Shown in pieces: positions 35,881 to 48,307 of a stretch of 64,000 bases of DNA. Where the stretch lies: positions 31,568 to 95,567 of the forward strand of contig QKWP01001984.1 in NCBI GenBank assembly GCA_003550325.1, written 5' to 3'. Numbering within the stretch: position 1 is the stretch's first letter; each line of letters starts with the position of its first letter. Source of the DNA: Gigaspora rosea. Taxonomy: Eukaryota > Glomeromycota > Glomeromycetes > Diversisporales > Gigasporaceae. The position numbers and the translations under genes are program-made. The notes beneath the pieces are model-generated. The model searched no databases. It worked only from the letters and a program-made list of their open reading frames with translations, and was not told where the DNA came from.

Positions 35881-36770
35881 AATAATTGATAATTCACGAG
35901 TAAATGAGAACTTAATACTGGGAGAATTTTTATAGTAAAACAAAGTAAAAAAATGTTAAGCCAGAATCATGATTCCTATAGCATTATAAAACATTTTATT
36001 CTTAAATTGCTTATAACTTTTTATTTATTTAATTGCTGATCCGGATAAGATCAGCAGAATTTCTATATTAGAAATTGGGGCAAAATTCCTATGATATTAA
36101 ATATGCTTCAATCTGAGTGGAATCAAATGAAAAGTATATTTTTTATTATGTTAAATGATATATGTCGATTAATTGAAAGTTGTAGAGCTCGTCGAGTCGC
36201 ATCTAACAGTGGTTAGATCATCCAAATCGGCCCAGTGGATGACGAGTTATTATTAAAAAATGATTGGCCGACTATATAAAATCTCTATAAACAAATATTG
36301 TTTACATAGAAATTTTATATAGTCAGTCAATCGTTTTTTAATAATAACTCACCATCCACTAGGCCGATTTGGATGATCTAACCACTGTTAGATGCGACTC
36401 GATGAGCTCTACAACTTTCAATTAATCGACATGTATCGTTAACATAATAAAAAAATACTTTTCATTTGACTCCGCTCAGGTTGAAGCATATAATAAAAAT
36501 TTATATTGTACTTATTCCCAAAATTTACTATTGTCCCAATATAGTAACTCTGCAGATCTTATCCAAATCATCAATTAACTAATTTTACTAATTATACTAT
36601 TATTAGAATTACAAAAACTAGTTCTACAACTTTTATTAGAAGCTTGCAAAATATTAGCTTTAAAAAAAATTAATTTTACTTAGTTAGGAATGCTAATTTT
36701 GATATTTTATATGTATCACTCTTGATTTTATTAATACAAATTCTCATTTATTCGTGGATCATCAATTAAA
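35881..36770. repeat. Large foldback element, AATTCACGA family, copy 1
   Basis: The outer ends TAATTGATAATTCACGAGTA and, inverted, TTTAATTGATGATCCACGAA enclose a longer hairpin (about 36046-36556) with a short spacer near 36297. The inner arms include GGATAAGATC, AGTTGTAGAGCTC and ATGATCTAACCACTGTTAGA. No ORF. Outer ends and AAGTTGTAGA(G/A)CTAGTTTTTGT words recur at 39945-40505. Confidence 0.65.
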
Positions 36771-37510
36771 TAACTTTTATATACTATAAATATTTAAATA
36801 AATTTTTTAATAAATTTTATATATTAATAAATAGAAAAATCTAAACAGTATTCTATGTATTTGTGCCCTAATGTAGTACTAATAACTCTATTTGAAGTTG
36901 GTTAGAGTTAGAGTTAAGTTAAAATTAGTACAAAATTGTAAGAGGATTATTTTTTGTTAGAAGTACAACTGAAATATAAAAATAGAGTGCACAAAATGCA
37001 TGGAGTACTGTCTAGTCCAGTTCTTAATAAATTTTATATATTATAATTATATAACTTTTATATATCATAAAATTTAGATAAAAATTTTATATAAATGTTA
37101 TAAATTAATAAACTTTACATAATTTTTATAGAATTTAAATAATTTAACCTCTGGTTAAAATTATAAAATTTAACTACTATTTATTTTTATAGAAATTTTT
37201 TATATGAATTAATTATTTTTTAAAGTTCAAAGTTAGGATACAGGTTATATTAAGTTAGAAGAAAGGTTCTTTATATGCAAAATAAAATGCTAGAAATTTA
37301 CTTAATAGTCCAAAACTAGTTGTTGTAATAAAATTTTGCAATCTTGATACTTTTTAACATTTTTTTAAAAATTTTTTTTATTTTATTACACAAGATCCTG
37401 CAACCTAATTGGTAAATTGTAGTGTAGTTAAATCACTAGGAGCAAGTTAGCAACATTTATTTTTATATATTAATAAAATATATATTATAAAATTTAAATA
37501 AATTTATATA
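36771..37510. other. Non-coding AT-rich stretch
   Basis: TATATTATAAAATTTA-type repeats and GTTAGAGTTAGAGTTA words near 36900. The 15-bp target site of the next element ends it. No gene seen. Confidence 0.45.
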
Positions 37511-38629
37511 CAAAAAGGAATTTGAACTCTTTTTAATGATCACTTGAACCAAATTTCCGACGGAAGAAAACAAAAAGTTTTTTGTTAGAGCATGGTAAAG
37601 TACACAGGACCTACAGTTTTTACAAAGATCAACTATTCGCTATTATTTAGGGACTTCTTTGATATATTTGGCATGCAAGCCAAAAGCGTTTTGGTACAAG
37701 ATAACTAGCAGGAGGTGGTGCCATTGTACAAAAAATTTTGGTATAGTTATCATTTCTATTCTGTTGACGAAGTAACCTGTGACAATATAATGGGGAACAG
37801 CAAAAAAATGAGTTTTTCAACGACACTCTCTTTTAAATTTCTTACAAGTGATTCTTTTATATCATCTTTCTTGTCTTCCTGCCATTTTTTCAAAATTTTT
37901 GATAAAAAGTGGGGATTTGGTTTACCCCCTCCAAAAGATCAGCATTGTTTACTTTTCCAAATTCGGACAAACCCAGTAGAATGCAACCATGTGACGTGTT
38001 TGTTTACAAATATGGGTTTAGTGCTGCTCTATATGATATAGCTCAGTTGGTGGTTTAGGGATATCTGAGGTTGGTTGTATAGTTGGAAGAAGATATTAGT
38101 TAAGGCGTAGTTTTACAGTAGAGATATACAATAGTTGCATTTGTTATATAATTTTTATTCAACCTACCACAGGTTATAATAGTGTTTTCCTTTTCTTTTT
38201 TTCTATTAGTTTTTGTTTTCTTTTCATTAGATTAGCTTTCATGCTTTACCATATGGTTTTTTTCTTTTTTGTTTCCTCTTCTTTTTTTTCTTTTTTGTTC
38301 GTTTTTTTTTTTGTATTTCTTGTTTTCTTGGCTTTTGAGATTTTTTATGTTTACCTCCTCTCCTTATTTTGTCCTTAGTAAATTCCTTGTTAGTTAAAAG
38401 AATACGAAGAAGAGAAGAAGCCATTATGGTGTGGCACTTAGGCTAGTTTAACATAGCCTCAAGTTTTTAGACTCGGCTTCAAATTAGTGCAGCAGGTTGT
38501 ACTTGGGCATCTTTAAGGCAGCCGGGTAATGTCAGATTTGCAAATTAGGAGTAAACAAGTGTATTAATGTAGCGATATACTTAGTATCTTAATAGATACT
38601 AGTGAAACTGCCTAAGTGAAAAAAAATAA
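37511..38629 (+). mobile_element. Poly-A retroposon copy 2 (plus strand)
   Basis: It is flanked by the perfect 15-bp duplication AAATAAATTTATATA (37496-37510 and 38630-38644) and ends in an A-rich tail after CTAAGTG. It is homologous to 30679-31785 along its length, in inverse orientation. The shared start (about 37520 here) contains AACCAAATTTCCGACGGAAG. A 108-codon reading at 37715-38041 has a frame partly shared with copy 1 but is not identifiable. Confidence 0.75.
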
Positions 38630-38644
38630 AAATAAATTTATATA

Positions 38645-39940
38645 TTAATAAACTTTATAAATTAATAAATTTTATATATTAAAAAATTTTATATATTAAT
38701 AAATTTTATATATTATAATTATATAGCTTTTATAAATAGTAAATTTAGATAAAAATTTTATATAAATGTTATATATTAATAAAGAAAAAATGTGCTTGTC
38801 ACTGGCAGTGACAGTAACCAGATTAGAGTTAGAGTTAGATTTAGAGTTAGAAGAAGGTTTATTATATAATAAATCACTTTAAGAAGCATTTTTAGCTAGA
38901 AAAAATATTGGTTTCATAGGCACAATTTGAAGTTATTGTGATTTGTAATTTTTTGAATTTTTTTGTCATACCTAATCTAGCAATTTGATTGGCTCAGCAC
39001 TGTAACCACGGTTACAAATAGATTCGCCTATTAATAAATTACATATTTTTTTATATACAGTATTATTAAAATATATATTATAAAATTTAGATAAAAATTT
39101 CATATAAATGTTATATATTAATAAATTTTACATATTTTTTATATACAGTATTAATAAAATATATATTATAAAATTTAAATAAATTTTTATCAGTTATATA
39201 AATTTTAAGGAAAAAATAGTCAATATCTCAAATTTTACTAGGGTAATCCCTGTTGTATTTCTAATAAAAATGGTTCTCTTGTAATTTTACCCCAACCCAC
39301 TCTAATTTTAACTCTTATTTTTTAACCCTAATTTAATACCCTAATTTAATTATAACTATTATTTAATTTTAACATTTTATTTATCTGTCTACTTAACACA
39401 TTTATACAGTATAAGTTTTTTAAATTTTCATTACATAACTGTTAATTAAATATTATTTAAAATTATATTTATGTATAAATTATATTATATTGCTTTATCT
39501 CAAAATGTACTTGCTGATAATTGACATGAGATTTTTGTTGATTTAAGAAGACTAAGCACAATTCTTAATCCAAATCATGAAGCTTAATGTAATAAGATGG
39601 TTTTCTGGTTTAATTGACTAAATAATAGATTATTGATTAAAATTCTGATCTAAAAATAATATTTGCCAATTCAATTGATCAACAAATTTTCAAAATATAA
39701 TTTTATTTAAATTTTATTTCGGTATTATAAATAAATTTAGAGTTAGCTAACTTAGTTGTCTTAGCCAGCTAAGTTAACAATTGTTTAATAAATCAATTTA
39801 AATAAAAATAAAACTGTCCTCATTCTAATTTATTTATTATTTCATAATTGCATTATAAAACTCAAAATCAAAAATATATATTATAACTAAATTTAGAAAA
39901 GATCAATTTTAAGAGCCTACTAGACCAATTTTCAGAAAAA
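38645..39940. other. Non-coding AT-rich stretch
   Basis: TATATTAATAAATTTTATATA repeats appear here. A possible MITE (about 38810-39020) has GTTAGAGTTAGA words and a GTAACCACGGTTACAAAT end. TAACCCTAATTTAATA words lie at about 39320. No gene seen. Confidence 0.45.
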
Positions 39941-39944
39941 TCAA

Positions 39945-40505
39945 CTAACTTAATTGACAATTCACGAAAGAAGGAGAATTTTTATTAATAAAATCCATAA
40001 TAAATCTATACCGTATATATAAAATATAGAAATCAGCATTCCTTACTATATAAAGTTAAGTTTTTTTAAGGTAATCTCATGGGCCATTAATGAAAGTTGT
40101 AGAGCTAGTTTTTGTGATCTAATGGGTAAAATTAGTTGGATAGAGAAGGGCAATGACATATATTACCTAATATTTTAGGGGTGGGAGGTCAGCTGAAATC
40201 TTTGGTTACACAATTTAGAATACTAGCCAATCAAAATCAAGAATTATTTAACTATAATTATAAAAAAATTTGAGATAAATATACTTTTTTGTGTAACAAA
40301 ATCGAGCATTTTGATTGGTCTTAGGTGGGGGTGGGGGGTCTGGTCTCTTAGTAAATGGATATTAGGTAATATATGTCATGGCCCTAAAAGTTTACAAGCA
40401 ATTTAAATTTCAAAATTTTATAAAACTATCGGAATCACAATTCCTGTATTAATATAATTTATTATATTTTATATTCTCTTTCTATCGTGAATTGTCAATT
40501 AACTG
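39945..40505. repeat. Foldback element, AATTCACGA family, copy 2
   Basis: TTAATTGACAATTCACGAAA at about 39949 is matched by CGTGAATTGTCAATTAACT at about 40486. A TIR MITE is nested at 40148-40385, and TGAAAGTTGTAGAGCTAG is shared with the copy at 35881-36770. Confidence 0.55.
40148..40385. mobile_element. 238-bp MITE
   Basis: GGGCAATGACATATATTACC (then TAATAT) is matched inversely by ATATTAGGTAATATATGTCA then TGGCCCT. GGGGTGG-rich words lie just inside both ends. No ORF. Confidence 0.65.
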
Positions 40506-40509
40506 ACTT

Positions 40510-42118
40510 AGTTGTCTAAGTCAACTAATCCTCAATCGACTTACAACAATGGTACCAAGTACATGATAAAATCACTCATTTAGTATAAAGATTTATAATA
40601 GTTATTTTATTAGTTTGTACATTAAATTGCATACTTCGCCTGGCCTGTTTACTAAGTAAATCAAAACTATATATGGTCACTAATATTTAAGCTTACCGGA
40701 ATTTTTTGATAATAAATAATCCGTGGTATATTTATATCAAAATCGGCATACCTTTTTTTCTAGATTACTAAAATTTCTTTTTTTGTAAAGGTTAGAACGC
40801 CAATCAGCTTTATCTTATTTAGTTTACAAAGTTACGGAGTTTTTATATGCATTTGGAAGATTTTTAACTTACTATATCCGTATTTTTTTTTGGATAATCT
40901 AAACGAAATTCAAGCTGCCGGTAGATTAATTATCGATCTATTCAAAATTTGTGTTTCTATAAAGGTTCTGCATTTAATAACAAATATACTATACATAAAT
41001 TAATCGTTTATATTATTGTTTGACTAAAAAGATCGGCATTAATTTTATATTAAAAAATATGGCTTTACTAAATCACAACACTGGTTTCGTAATTTGTTAT
41101 GGGCTGCAGTGTAACATGAAGATCTATAAGAAATTCCTTGGTATAACTTGCCCTTGCCACATCCCAGGCCTTCACCCTAACTCTAATATTGATCATAGTT
41201 TGTTTTGGTCGAAAGTTATTTTGATTTACATGTTACACAGATTTTCATACTCTGATGTTCCGATACTACATGTATATATTGTTTGAAATTTTCAAGTGAT
41301 GTTTATTGCATTCAATTTGTGAATACTTTCTAGATGCTTTTTTTCTCGAAAGCTTTGATATGAACCATGCAAAGTATAATTTTATGAAAATTGTTGCGCA
41401 TTTAAATCACACTATATATATACTCACCATTTGATAATAAATTCCACTTAGTCAGCATGTATAAAAATAAGCAAACCTATTTGTAAAAAAAATTAAATTG
41501 ATACTTTATAATATAACCGTGTAAACTAAATATTTCATAATCTTGATACAGATGATCTTTCAAAATAAGATATTGATTCTTGAATGCGTTTAATAAATTT
41601 GATCTTAAACTAGCTAAACTCGTTAAAATAAAAAAAAAATCAAAATAATTAAATAGGAATATAAAATAATTCCGCTGCACAATAATGCCTAAATGTTTAA
41701 AAAATATATATATATATATATATTTGTACTGAAAATGGATCTAGAAAAATGTCGAAGATAAAGAAATTTTACCTATAATATTTAATATTAATAATCAGCC
41801 ATAACACTAATTTAATTGTTCATTTTGTGGATTTCAGAATAAGATTTCTAAATGTTGCCTTTTAGATTAGCGTAACGTTGTTCAAACATAGGATGGCGTA
41901 ACCACAAGCATTAACATAAATTATTTCAATATTCATAATTGAAATAAAATTTATATTGAGCATACATTTTCGACAAGCATCTAAAATGTATAAACAATAA
42001 AATTGACAAGCATGTGCATCATGAACGTTCTTTATATATATTTTACAAACTAAAAGGGAGCCATTTGAGCCAACAATCAGCGTAAAAAATATATTTAAAA
42101 GTAACTGTTCGATTTCTG
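40510..42118. other. Intergenic region upstream of the membrane-protein gene
   Basis: An 88-codon reading at 41020-41286 (plus) has no recognisable feature and is probably not a gene. A (TA)n tract lies at about 41703-41723. The stretch TTTATTGCATTCAATTTGTG at about 41300 has a diverged relative near 51818, on the other side of the two genes. Confidence 0.4.
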
Positions 42119-42151
42119 ATGTTTAACTTTTTCATTCGCTACGATATAAGA

Positions 42152-45100
42152 ATGATTCACTATGAATTATCTAGTCTTCTTTATTATCTTATAATACAGT
42201 ATTTGTTCTTTAGTATACTCATAAAATCAACGAAATCACAACAATTACCATATGGAACATTTAACTACGTGGAGAATAAGTTAGATAAACAAAATACAAC
42301 GTTTCTTATAGCTGACATTAAAACTTATGACGACAGAACAATTTTGCTGCATATTATGCGAAATGAATCAAAACAAACAGAAAATTGTTCAAAAATTCGT
42401 GGAATAAGTTTTGAACAGAAATTAGATATAAGGCTTGTTTTTTCAAATGGAACTGTTAAAGAAATTGATCCTAATTTAAATTTAAATTCTATAAATCATT
42501 GCTTACTCAATAGCGATAGTACTAAATACAAAATAAATAAACTTAACAAGATAACTATGTATTTAAAAGATACTATCGGTAATAACTCACATAAAAATTT
42601 AATAAATCCTATTACAATAAATCCTTTACAAAAACCATTCGTTCTAATAACTTACGTGAATACAACAAATTCTTCTGATCCTACATCCTATGATGAGTGC
42701 GGAAAGGTCATCGATTGGGATGGAAACATCAAAAGGTATACAAATATTTTGTGTTAATTATTTATTTTATAATAAAGTATTAATTATATTGCGCAAGTTC
42801 ATAAGATTTTGTGTAACATGAAATCCAAATAAACCTAGTGACGCGTTAATTTAGGGTAAAAGTTATCGCTAAAATATGAGTCAGATAAACGTTATTAAAT
42901 ATGTAATTACTTCAAAATTTTCAAGAAATTTTTTGTTAGAGCACGAATAAACAAATTATGGGTTGTCACGTTATACCTGATATTATTATGATTGGTTAAT
43001 GTGCGGGCTAGCATGCGCTAAATTACGTATATATATATATTATTAATAACCATTTTATAAATTACTAGTGAAATGTGTTTTGATTCTGGTTCTTGGATTG
43101 ATAGTACAATCCAATTAAACGAAAATAAGAAACTTGGGTTTATTAGATTTTCTCGTAACAAGACATATGAGAAAAATGGAAATAGTTGGAAAAGTTGGTT
43201 GTGGCAGCAATATTCAGTGTAATTATTATTGTTATTATTTTTATTATTATTATTATTATTATTATAATTATTTTTATTATTATTATTATTATTATAATTA
43301 TTTTTATTATTATTATTATTATTATAATTATTATTATTATTCTTCTTCTTCTTCTTCTTTTTCTTCTTTATTATTATTATTATTCTTCTTCTTCTTCTTT
43401 ATTATTATTATTATTATTATTATTCTTTATTATTATTATTATTATTAATTATTGTGACGCTAATGCTGAGATTAATGATGCCTGACGCAATTATTTTCGC
43501 GATGACGAAAAGTTTCGTCAAATTTGCGTCTGACGAAACCCTTAACGATTGACGAAACCCTTGACGCTTGACAAAACCCTGACGATTGACGAAACCCTTG
43601 ACGATTGACGAAACTCCTGACGCAACCCCTGACTATTGATGAAACTAACGCCCTAGCTCCCTCACAAAAAAATTGTTTACCACCTGTAATTTAACCGATC
43701 GAATTTTAAGATCAAGTGTGACGTAAAAATTTTTTACAAAAAACAGATAGCTCTAAATTTTTATTAGGAAACCATCTATTGCGTCCTAATTAAAAATGTT
43801 CCTCGTGAAATTTACTAATAGCCACAATGGCCACTATATTTTTCTAACCCTAACCCGAATTATAACGCGGTTTTCTTGGCTTAATTTTACACGTATTTTT
43901 ACTTAGAAACCAAAACACATTTGGTTTGATTATCACGTTACACCTGATCCTAAATTTCGATTGTTGAAACCCTTGTCAATTTGAAGAAGCTTTTTCATAG
44001 AATCTAAACAGATTATTTTTTATTGCTAGCATTTCATTAGCAACAGCGGAGCGTAGGATCAACTCATACAGGGGGGTGGGTCACCAAAATTCCGGGCCGG
44101 TATACGTCGGAGTGCATCAGAATCATGGTCGGCTGGATCGGAATTGATCGATTTTGCCCCAATATAAAAATTTTACCAGTGAATCATATCCATTCATTAA
44201 GTAATTAGTTATAGAACCTGCTAACAACTAAGGCTAAACGCCAATCAAGATCTGACGCATACGACCCGGAATTTTGATGATCTTCCTGTAAAATTCGCGT
44301 AGAATCGATTGTCAGAACACTTGATTTTTTGAACCATCAATAATAATACTAATGCTATGAACATCTGTTATTTCATTCGCAGACTAAAACCATAACACAA
44401 TATCTTTAATTCGTACTGAGGTTTTAATCAATCGCTAGGTGTTTAATTCACTCGGTACCAGTAGGGTACCCTCGTTGAGGGTTAAAATCACCAACTATGC
44501 CACAAACTATGCCAAAATAAGAAATAATAATACATAATAAAAATATTATGATACAGCCAATTCGTAGAACACCTATCGGATATATCTGGGTAATTGTTGC
44601 AAATCACCGGGCAATGTCGGATCGATGTCAAAAAGATAGAGACTGGGAAGATATAATAATGAACAAAAAATTATCTTTACATGGACCAATTTATTTCTGT
44701 TATGAAAGAAATGAATAATAGTCTTATGCTACATCAAAATCATCTTGGGTTTTGTTATTTATTATTGGTTTCGTCATGCGTCATGGTTTCGTCATGCGTC
44801 ATGGGTTTACATAGGTTTCGTCATGCGTCATGGGTTTCGTCATTCGTCAATTCGTCAATTTGAATTTGCCTGACGAATTGGTTTCGTCATGCGTCAATGA
44901 TGCAGTTGCGTAATGCGTCAGGCATAATTAGCTGAGATTGGCTTATTCTGAGATCTGGGGCCTCTAAAGCCTACTAAAATATACCTATGCTCTTTTATCA
45001 ACAGCCCTAACTCTAAATCATACCAAACTATAGAAAAACACCTTTAAAAAGTCCCTTAAAATTTTATAATTTCATAAAAAATAACTTATATTCTCAACAT

Positions 45101-47898
45101 AAGCCAATCTTAACATAAACTGCCACAATTATTTTATTATTATTATGATTATTATTATATAACTTATTAATTTAATTATAACATTTATTATTTAATACTA
45201 TATCCACATAGTGATAAATATGGAAATTTGAAAAATTCAACAACTTTAATAAATTTACCTGAAACTAGTTATGAAGATCCAAATATGAATTATTCTCTGA
45301 TCACGATTGTGCCAACCGTTGAAGATGGTTATTTGGCAATTTTTAATTATACCAATCCACCTTTTAGTATCGCTCCAAGGAACGGGCTTTGTGCGATACC
45401 TATCTCATACAACAACCCTCAATTTAGTCAAAAAATTGATATATTTCAGACAGAACAACCAATTAACTCAGTTTCTTGTGATCAGACTAACTCATTCATT
45501 CATTGTATAGTCTCCATCAATTTTAATAATGAAACGTTCAATGGAATTGTCTATGAAGAAATTAAAATTTATCCGTCAGGAAATGTTTTCTCAACTCACG
45601 AAATTTATTCGGATCAACGTAGTTTAAGAGCAAAAATGACGTCATTCTTTAATCTTATATTTGATATTACAGAATACAACAATACGGATAAAAATATTTA
45701 TTATAATATTTATTATTATAATGCATCTGAGTCTCGTTTGGAATTACAGAATTCTTTTATCATTACAAATTACTTTCGTGTAAACGCAGTTACGCAGAAC
45801 AATACTTTTCTACTCGCTTCACCCAATACAATTGATAATATTTCCTGGTCTTTGTTCATTATTCCGTTACTTAATTCCAATGGTTGTGTATACTTATTTT
45901 AATTTTAATTCTATATTTTATTTAATATTTATACGGTGTTAATACTTCTCAATTTAGATTATAGATATGATAATGTTTTTATAAATAAAACTATTCCGGC
46001 AATTAATGATACAGTCAGCCCATTAACAACATTGCTAATCATCACCTTCAATCATCCTGTTGTTTTGTCAGAATCAACTAGTAACATCACCATTTGCAAA
46101 GCCTCGGATGGAAGTATTAGACAAAGGATTTCAGCAACAATGCATAATTTCTTTAACATCAGTTCAGATGGACTTAGCATTAGCATAAATGTGTCTAAAA
46201 GCACATTTAACGAATATGGTGAACAATATATCGTGACGATGGATAACAATTTCGTCAAAGGTGCCAAATGGAATGAGCCTTTAAGAGGGATTCATGATGG
46301 TATTTGGATTCTAAAAACTGGTAATAAATTTTTAATTTATCTATTAAATTTCATAATTTATTATCTGCTTTATCTCTTTACCTTTTTGGACTTTCAAGAT
46401 ATGCCTAAAAATCAAAAGCCAAACCAAGGTAGTGCGCATTATGTTTATGTTCATTTAAAATACTTCACATGATTTTTATTAGTAATTCCTTGCAGATAAA
46501 ACTATTATGGGTCTAGTACGTCTCACTCAAGAAGCCTCCAAAAAATTCTCAGCATTCAAAAATAATCAATCAGCATACATAGCATACATTCATAGATTAT
46601 TGAATAATATTGGCACAAAAGTGCCAATAAATCATTCCCGTTTAAGCTCAAATAATAAAATTCAGAAATTATTTCAAGGTCAAATCGTTATTCCAATCCG
46701 TATAAATGCGGCAACTCATGAAAATGAAAGGAATGCTTCGGAATTAGCTTCAGATTTGGCCTATCTGATTATGTTCAAAAATATCACTACCATTTCTTTT
46801 GGTATAGCAAATGATTTAGATCAGAGTTATGACTTTAAATTACTTGGTAGGTTTATGATTTCATTCACAATACTGAAAAGTTGAATAAGTATTAATCTTC
46901 GCGTTATAGGGTTTATACAGAATAATTGGGATGAATACAAGTCACAAATAATCGCTGTGATTATGGCTTTTCTAATGTTTAGTTTATTCTTCCATATACT
47001 AAGTTACAAGGTAATTTTATTTATTAATATTTCTTTAAGAGTTTTTCACCTAGAATATTAATCGACTTTTGTTCAAAAAGTTAAAATCAGAATGTTTTGA
47101 AAGAATAAATACTGCTATATATATAATTGGATTAATCGTACCGAATTTCATTTTTACAATTTTCTTTGCCATTAACTATTCTGATGAAGTACCGGATCTA
47201 TATTGGCCAAGGTATTTATGCAAAATAAATTTATTCTATTGACATTAAATTAATGATAAATTATTGACACCTTTAACTTTTCTCTAAATATGATTTTGAA
47301 GTGTACTCGTTCTGTGTGTTCCAATATTTATAAACTTTTGTATAAAAGTCATAACTATTTATCAAGGAATTAAAGATCCTGTTATTGGTGAAAATTTTAA
47401 AAAATGGGTTATGGAATATCGAATTTTAATAGCTATGTTCATTATTTTGATAATGACTGATTTTATATATTTGGAGATTTTGAAAGACATAGTCAAGATC
47501 AAGTATACTAAGATAAATAAAATTTATGACCGACCTGAGCAATTTAACAGGCTTGAATACATATTTCAAGTCGCGATCATATGCGGTACATTCGTTGACT
47601 TATCCTTTAGGAATATTCCACAAATCGTTATTCAAGTGAGTAAATGTTTAACGTTATACAATCTATGAAATTACTTCTATTCATGAGAATGTCCTACTCT
47701 TATATTTATTGATTTAAATTTTCTTTTTAAATATCATGTCTCATAATATTATTTAAATAGATCATTTATTACAATTCTGATTTCGTTTTGGTATATACTT
47801 GGGTTCCACTTCTTTTGCTTATCACGGCTAACCTTAAGATTTTTATGACGATCTATTATTTCGTGTGCAAAATAATAATTTTGGATCTTGACAAGTGA
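42152..47898 (+). CDS. Predicted secretory-pathway multipass membrane protein, 10 exons
   Basis: Exons read by splice sites and phase: 42152-42735, 43069-43218, 45212-45882, 45958-46320, 46399-46428 (30 nt), 46496-46846, 46910-47010, 47054-47211, 47302-47635, 47761-47898. All ten join without a stop and give 959 residues. The start is a Met followed by a hydrophobic signal-like segment (LLYYLIIQYLFFSILI); an alternative ATG is at 42119. Residues to about 716 form a long, Asn-rich extracytoplasmic region with many N-x-S/T sites and paired Cys. Five or six hydrophobic segments follow, with IPQIVIQIIYY near the end. I recognise the general layout as a Glomeromycotina-specific family of unknown function. 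The IPQ-x-x-IQ segment recalls XK-related membrane proteins, which is only a suggestion. Intron 2 is about 2 kb because of a hAT insertion. Confidence 0.8.
43219..43453. repeat. Compound (ATT)n/(TTC)n microsatellite in intron 2
   Basis: Runs of ATT/TTA triplets with interspersed CTT/TTC blocks begin immediately at the donor site (GTAATTATTATT). The two long low-complexity ORFs here are artefacts. Confidence 0.9.
43706..43953. mobile_element. MITE, AGATCAGGTGTAACGT family, copy 2
   Basis: TTAAGATCAAGTGTGACGT at the left is matched by ACGTTACACCTGATCCTAA at the right. The inner words TTTGGTTTGAT and CTAACCCTAACCCG match, in inverse, the copy at 418-678. Confidence 0.65.
44082..44279. repeat. 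Inverted repeat within the hAT element
   Basis: CACCAAAATTCCGGGCCGGT, continuing ATACGTCGGA, is the approximate inverse of TCTGACGCATACGACCCGG plus AATTTTGATG. It is probably a further nested element. Confidence 0.5.
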
Positions 47899-48307
47899 GT
47901 ATAATAATAATATTTATTTAATTTGATTTTATAATAAATAAATTTTGTTCTGATTAAATAAATTCATTAGATGGTTAGTACAAGTTTCTAATAATTTTAT
48001 AAACTTAGTATTTGCTTAATATATTATCTCTTATCATATTTATTATTATTATTCATATAAAAGGGAGTAAGTATTAAAGTTCATATGAATTAATTAATTA
48101 AGAAATTTCAATTAAATTAAATATATATTTTTTTAATCAATTTATAAATATATTAGTTCGTAAGTATAAATTTTCATTTGTTAAAAAGACTAAGTATTCA
48201 CTATTAATTTATGACATCACCGATCAATCAAATAAAAGGTCAATATATATTTTATCATTTTATTAAAACTATATATAATCAAAAGTATTAATATAATTTC
48301 ATAATTT

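Larger units (their letters stand above)
43473..44930. mobile_element. Non-autonomous hAT-like element in intron 2, TSD GCTGAGAT
   Basis: The ends TAATGATGCCTGACGCAATT and TAATTATGCCTGACGCATTA (inverted) are bounded by the perfect 8-bp duplication GCTGAGAT (43465-43472 and 44931-44938). Subterminal arrays of GACGAAACCCTTGACG (left, 43500-43650) and CGTCATGCGTCATGGGTTT (right, 44765-44910) are mutually inverse. A MITE (43706-43953) and a second inverted repeat (44082-44279) are nested inside. No transposase. Confidence 0.85.

Noticed and set aside
30679..38629. An 8-kb transposon with 1.1-kb terminal inverted repeats
   Set aside because: Each copy has its own poly-A tail and its own target duplication, so they are separate retroposons.
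41020..41286. 88-codon ORF upstream of the membrane-protein gene
   Set aside because: No recognisable motif, no splice partner and ordinary AT-rich composition; kept only as a remark.
43134..43485. ORFs of about 100 codons of Tyr/Ile/Leu
   Set aside because: These are low-complexity readings of the triplet microsatellite in intron 2.
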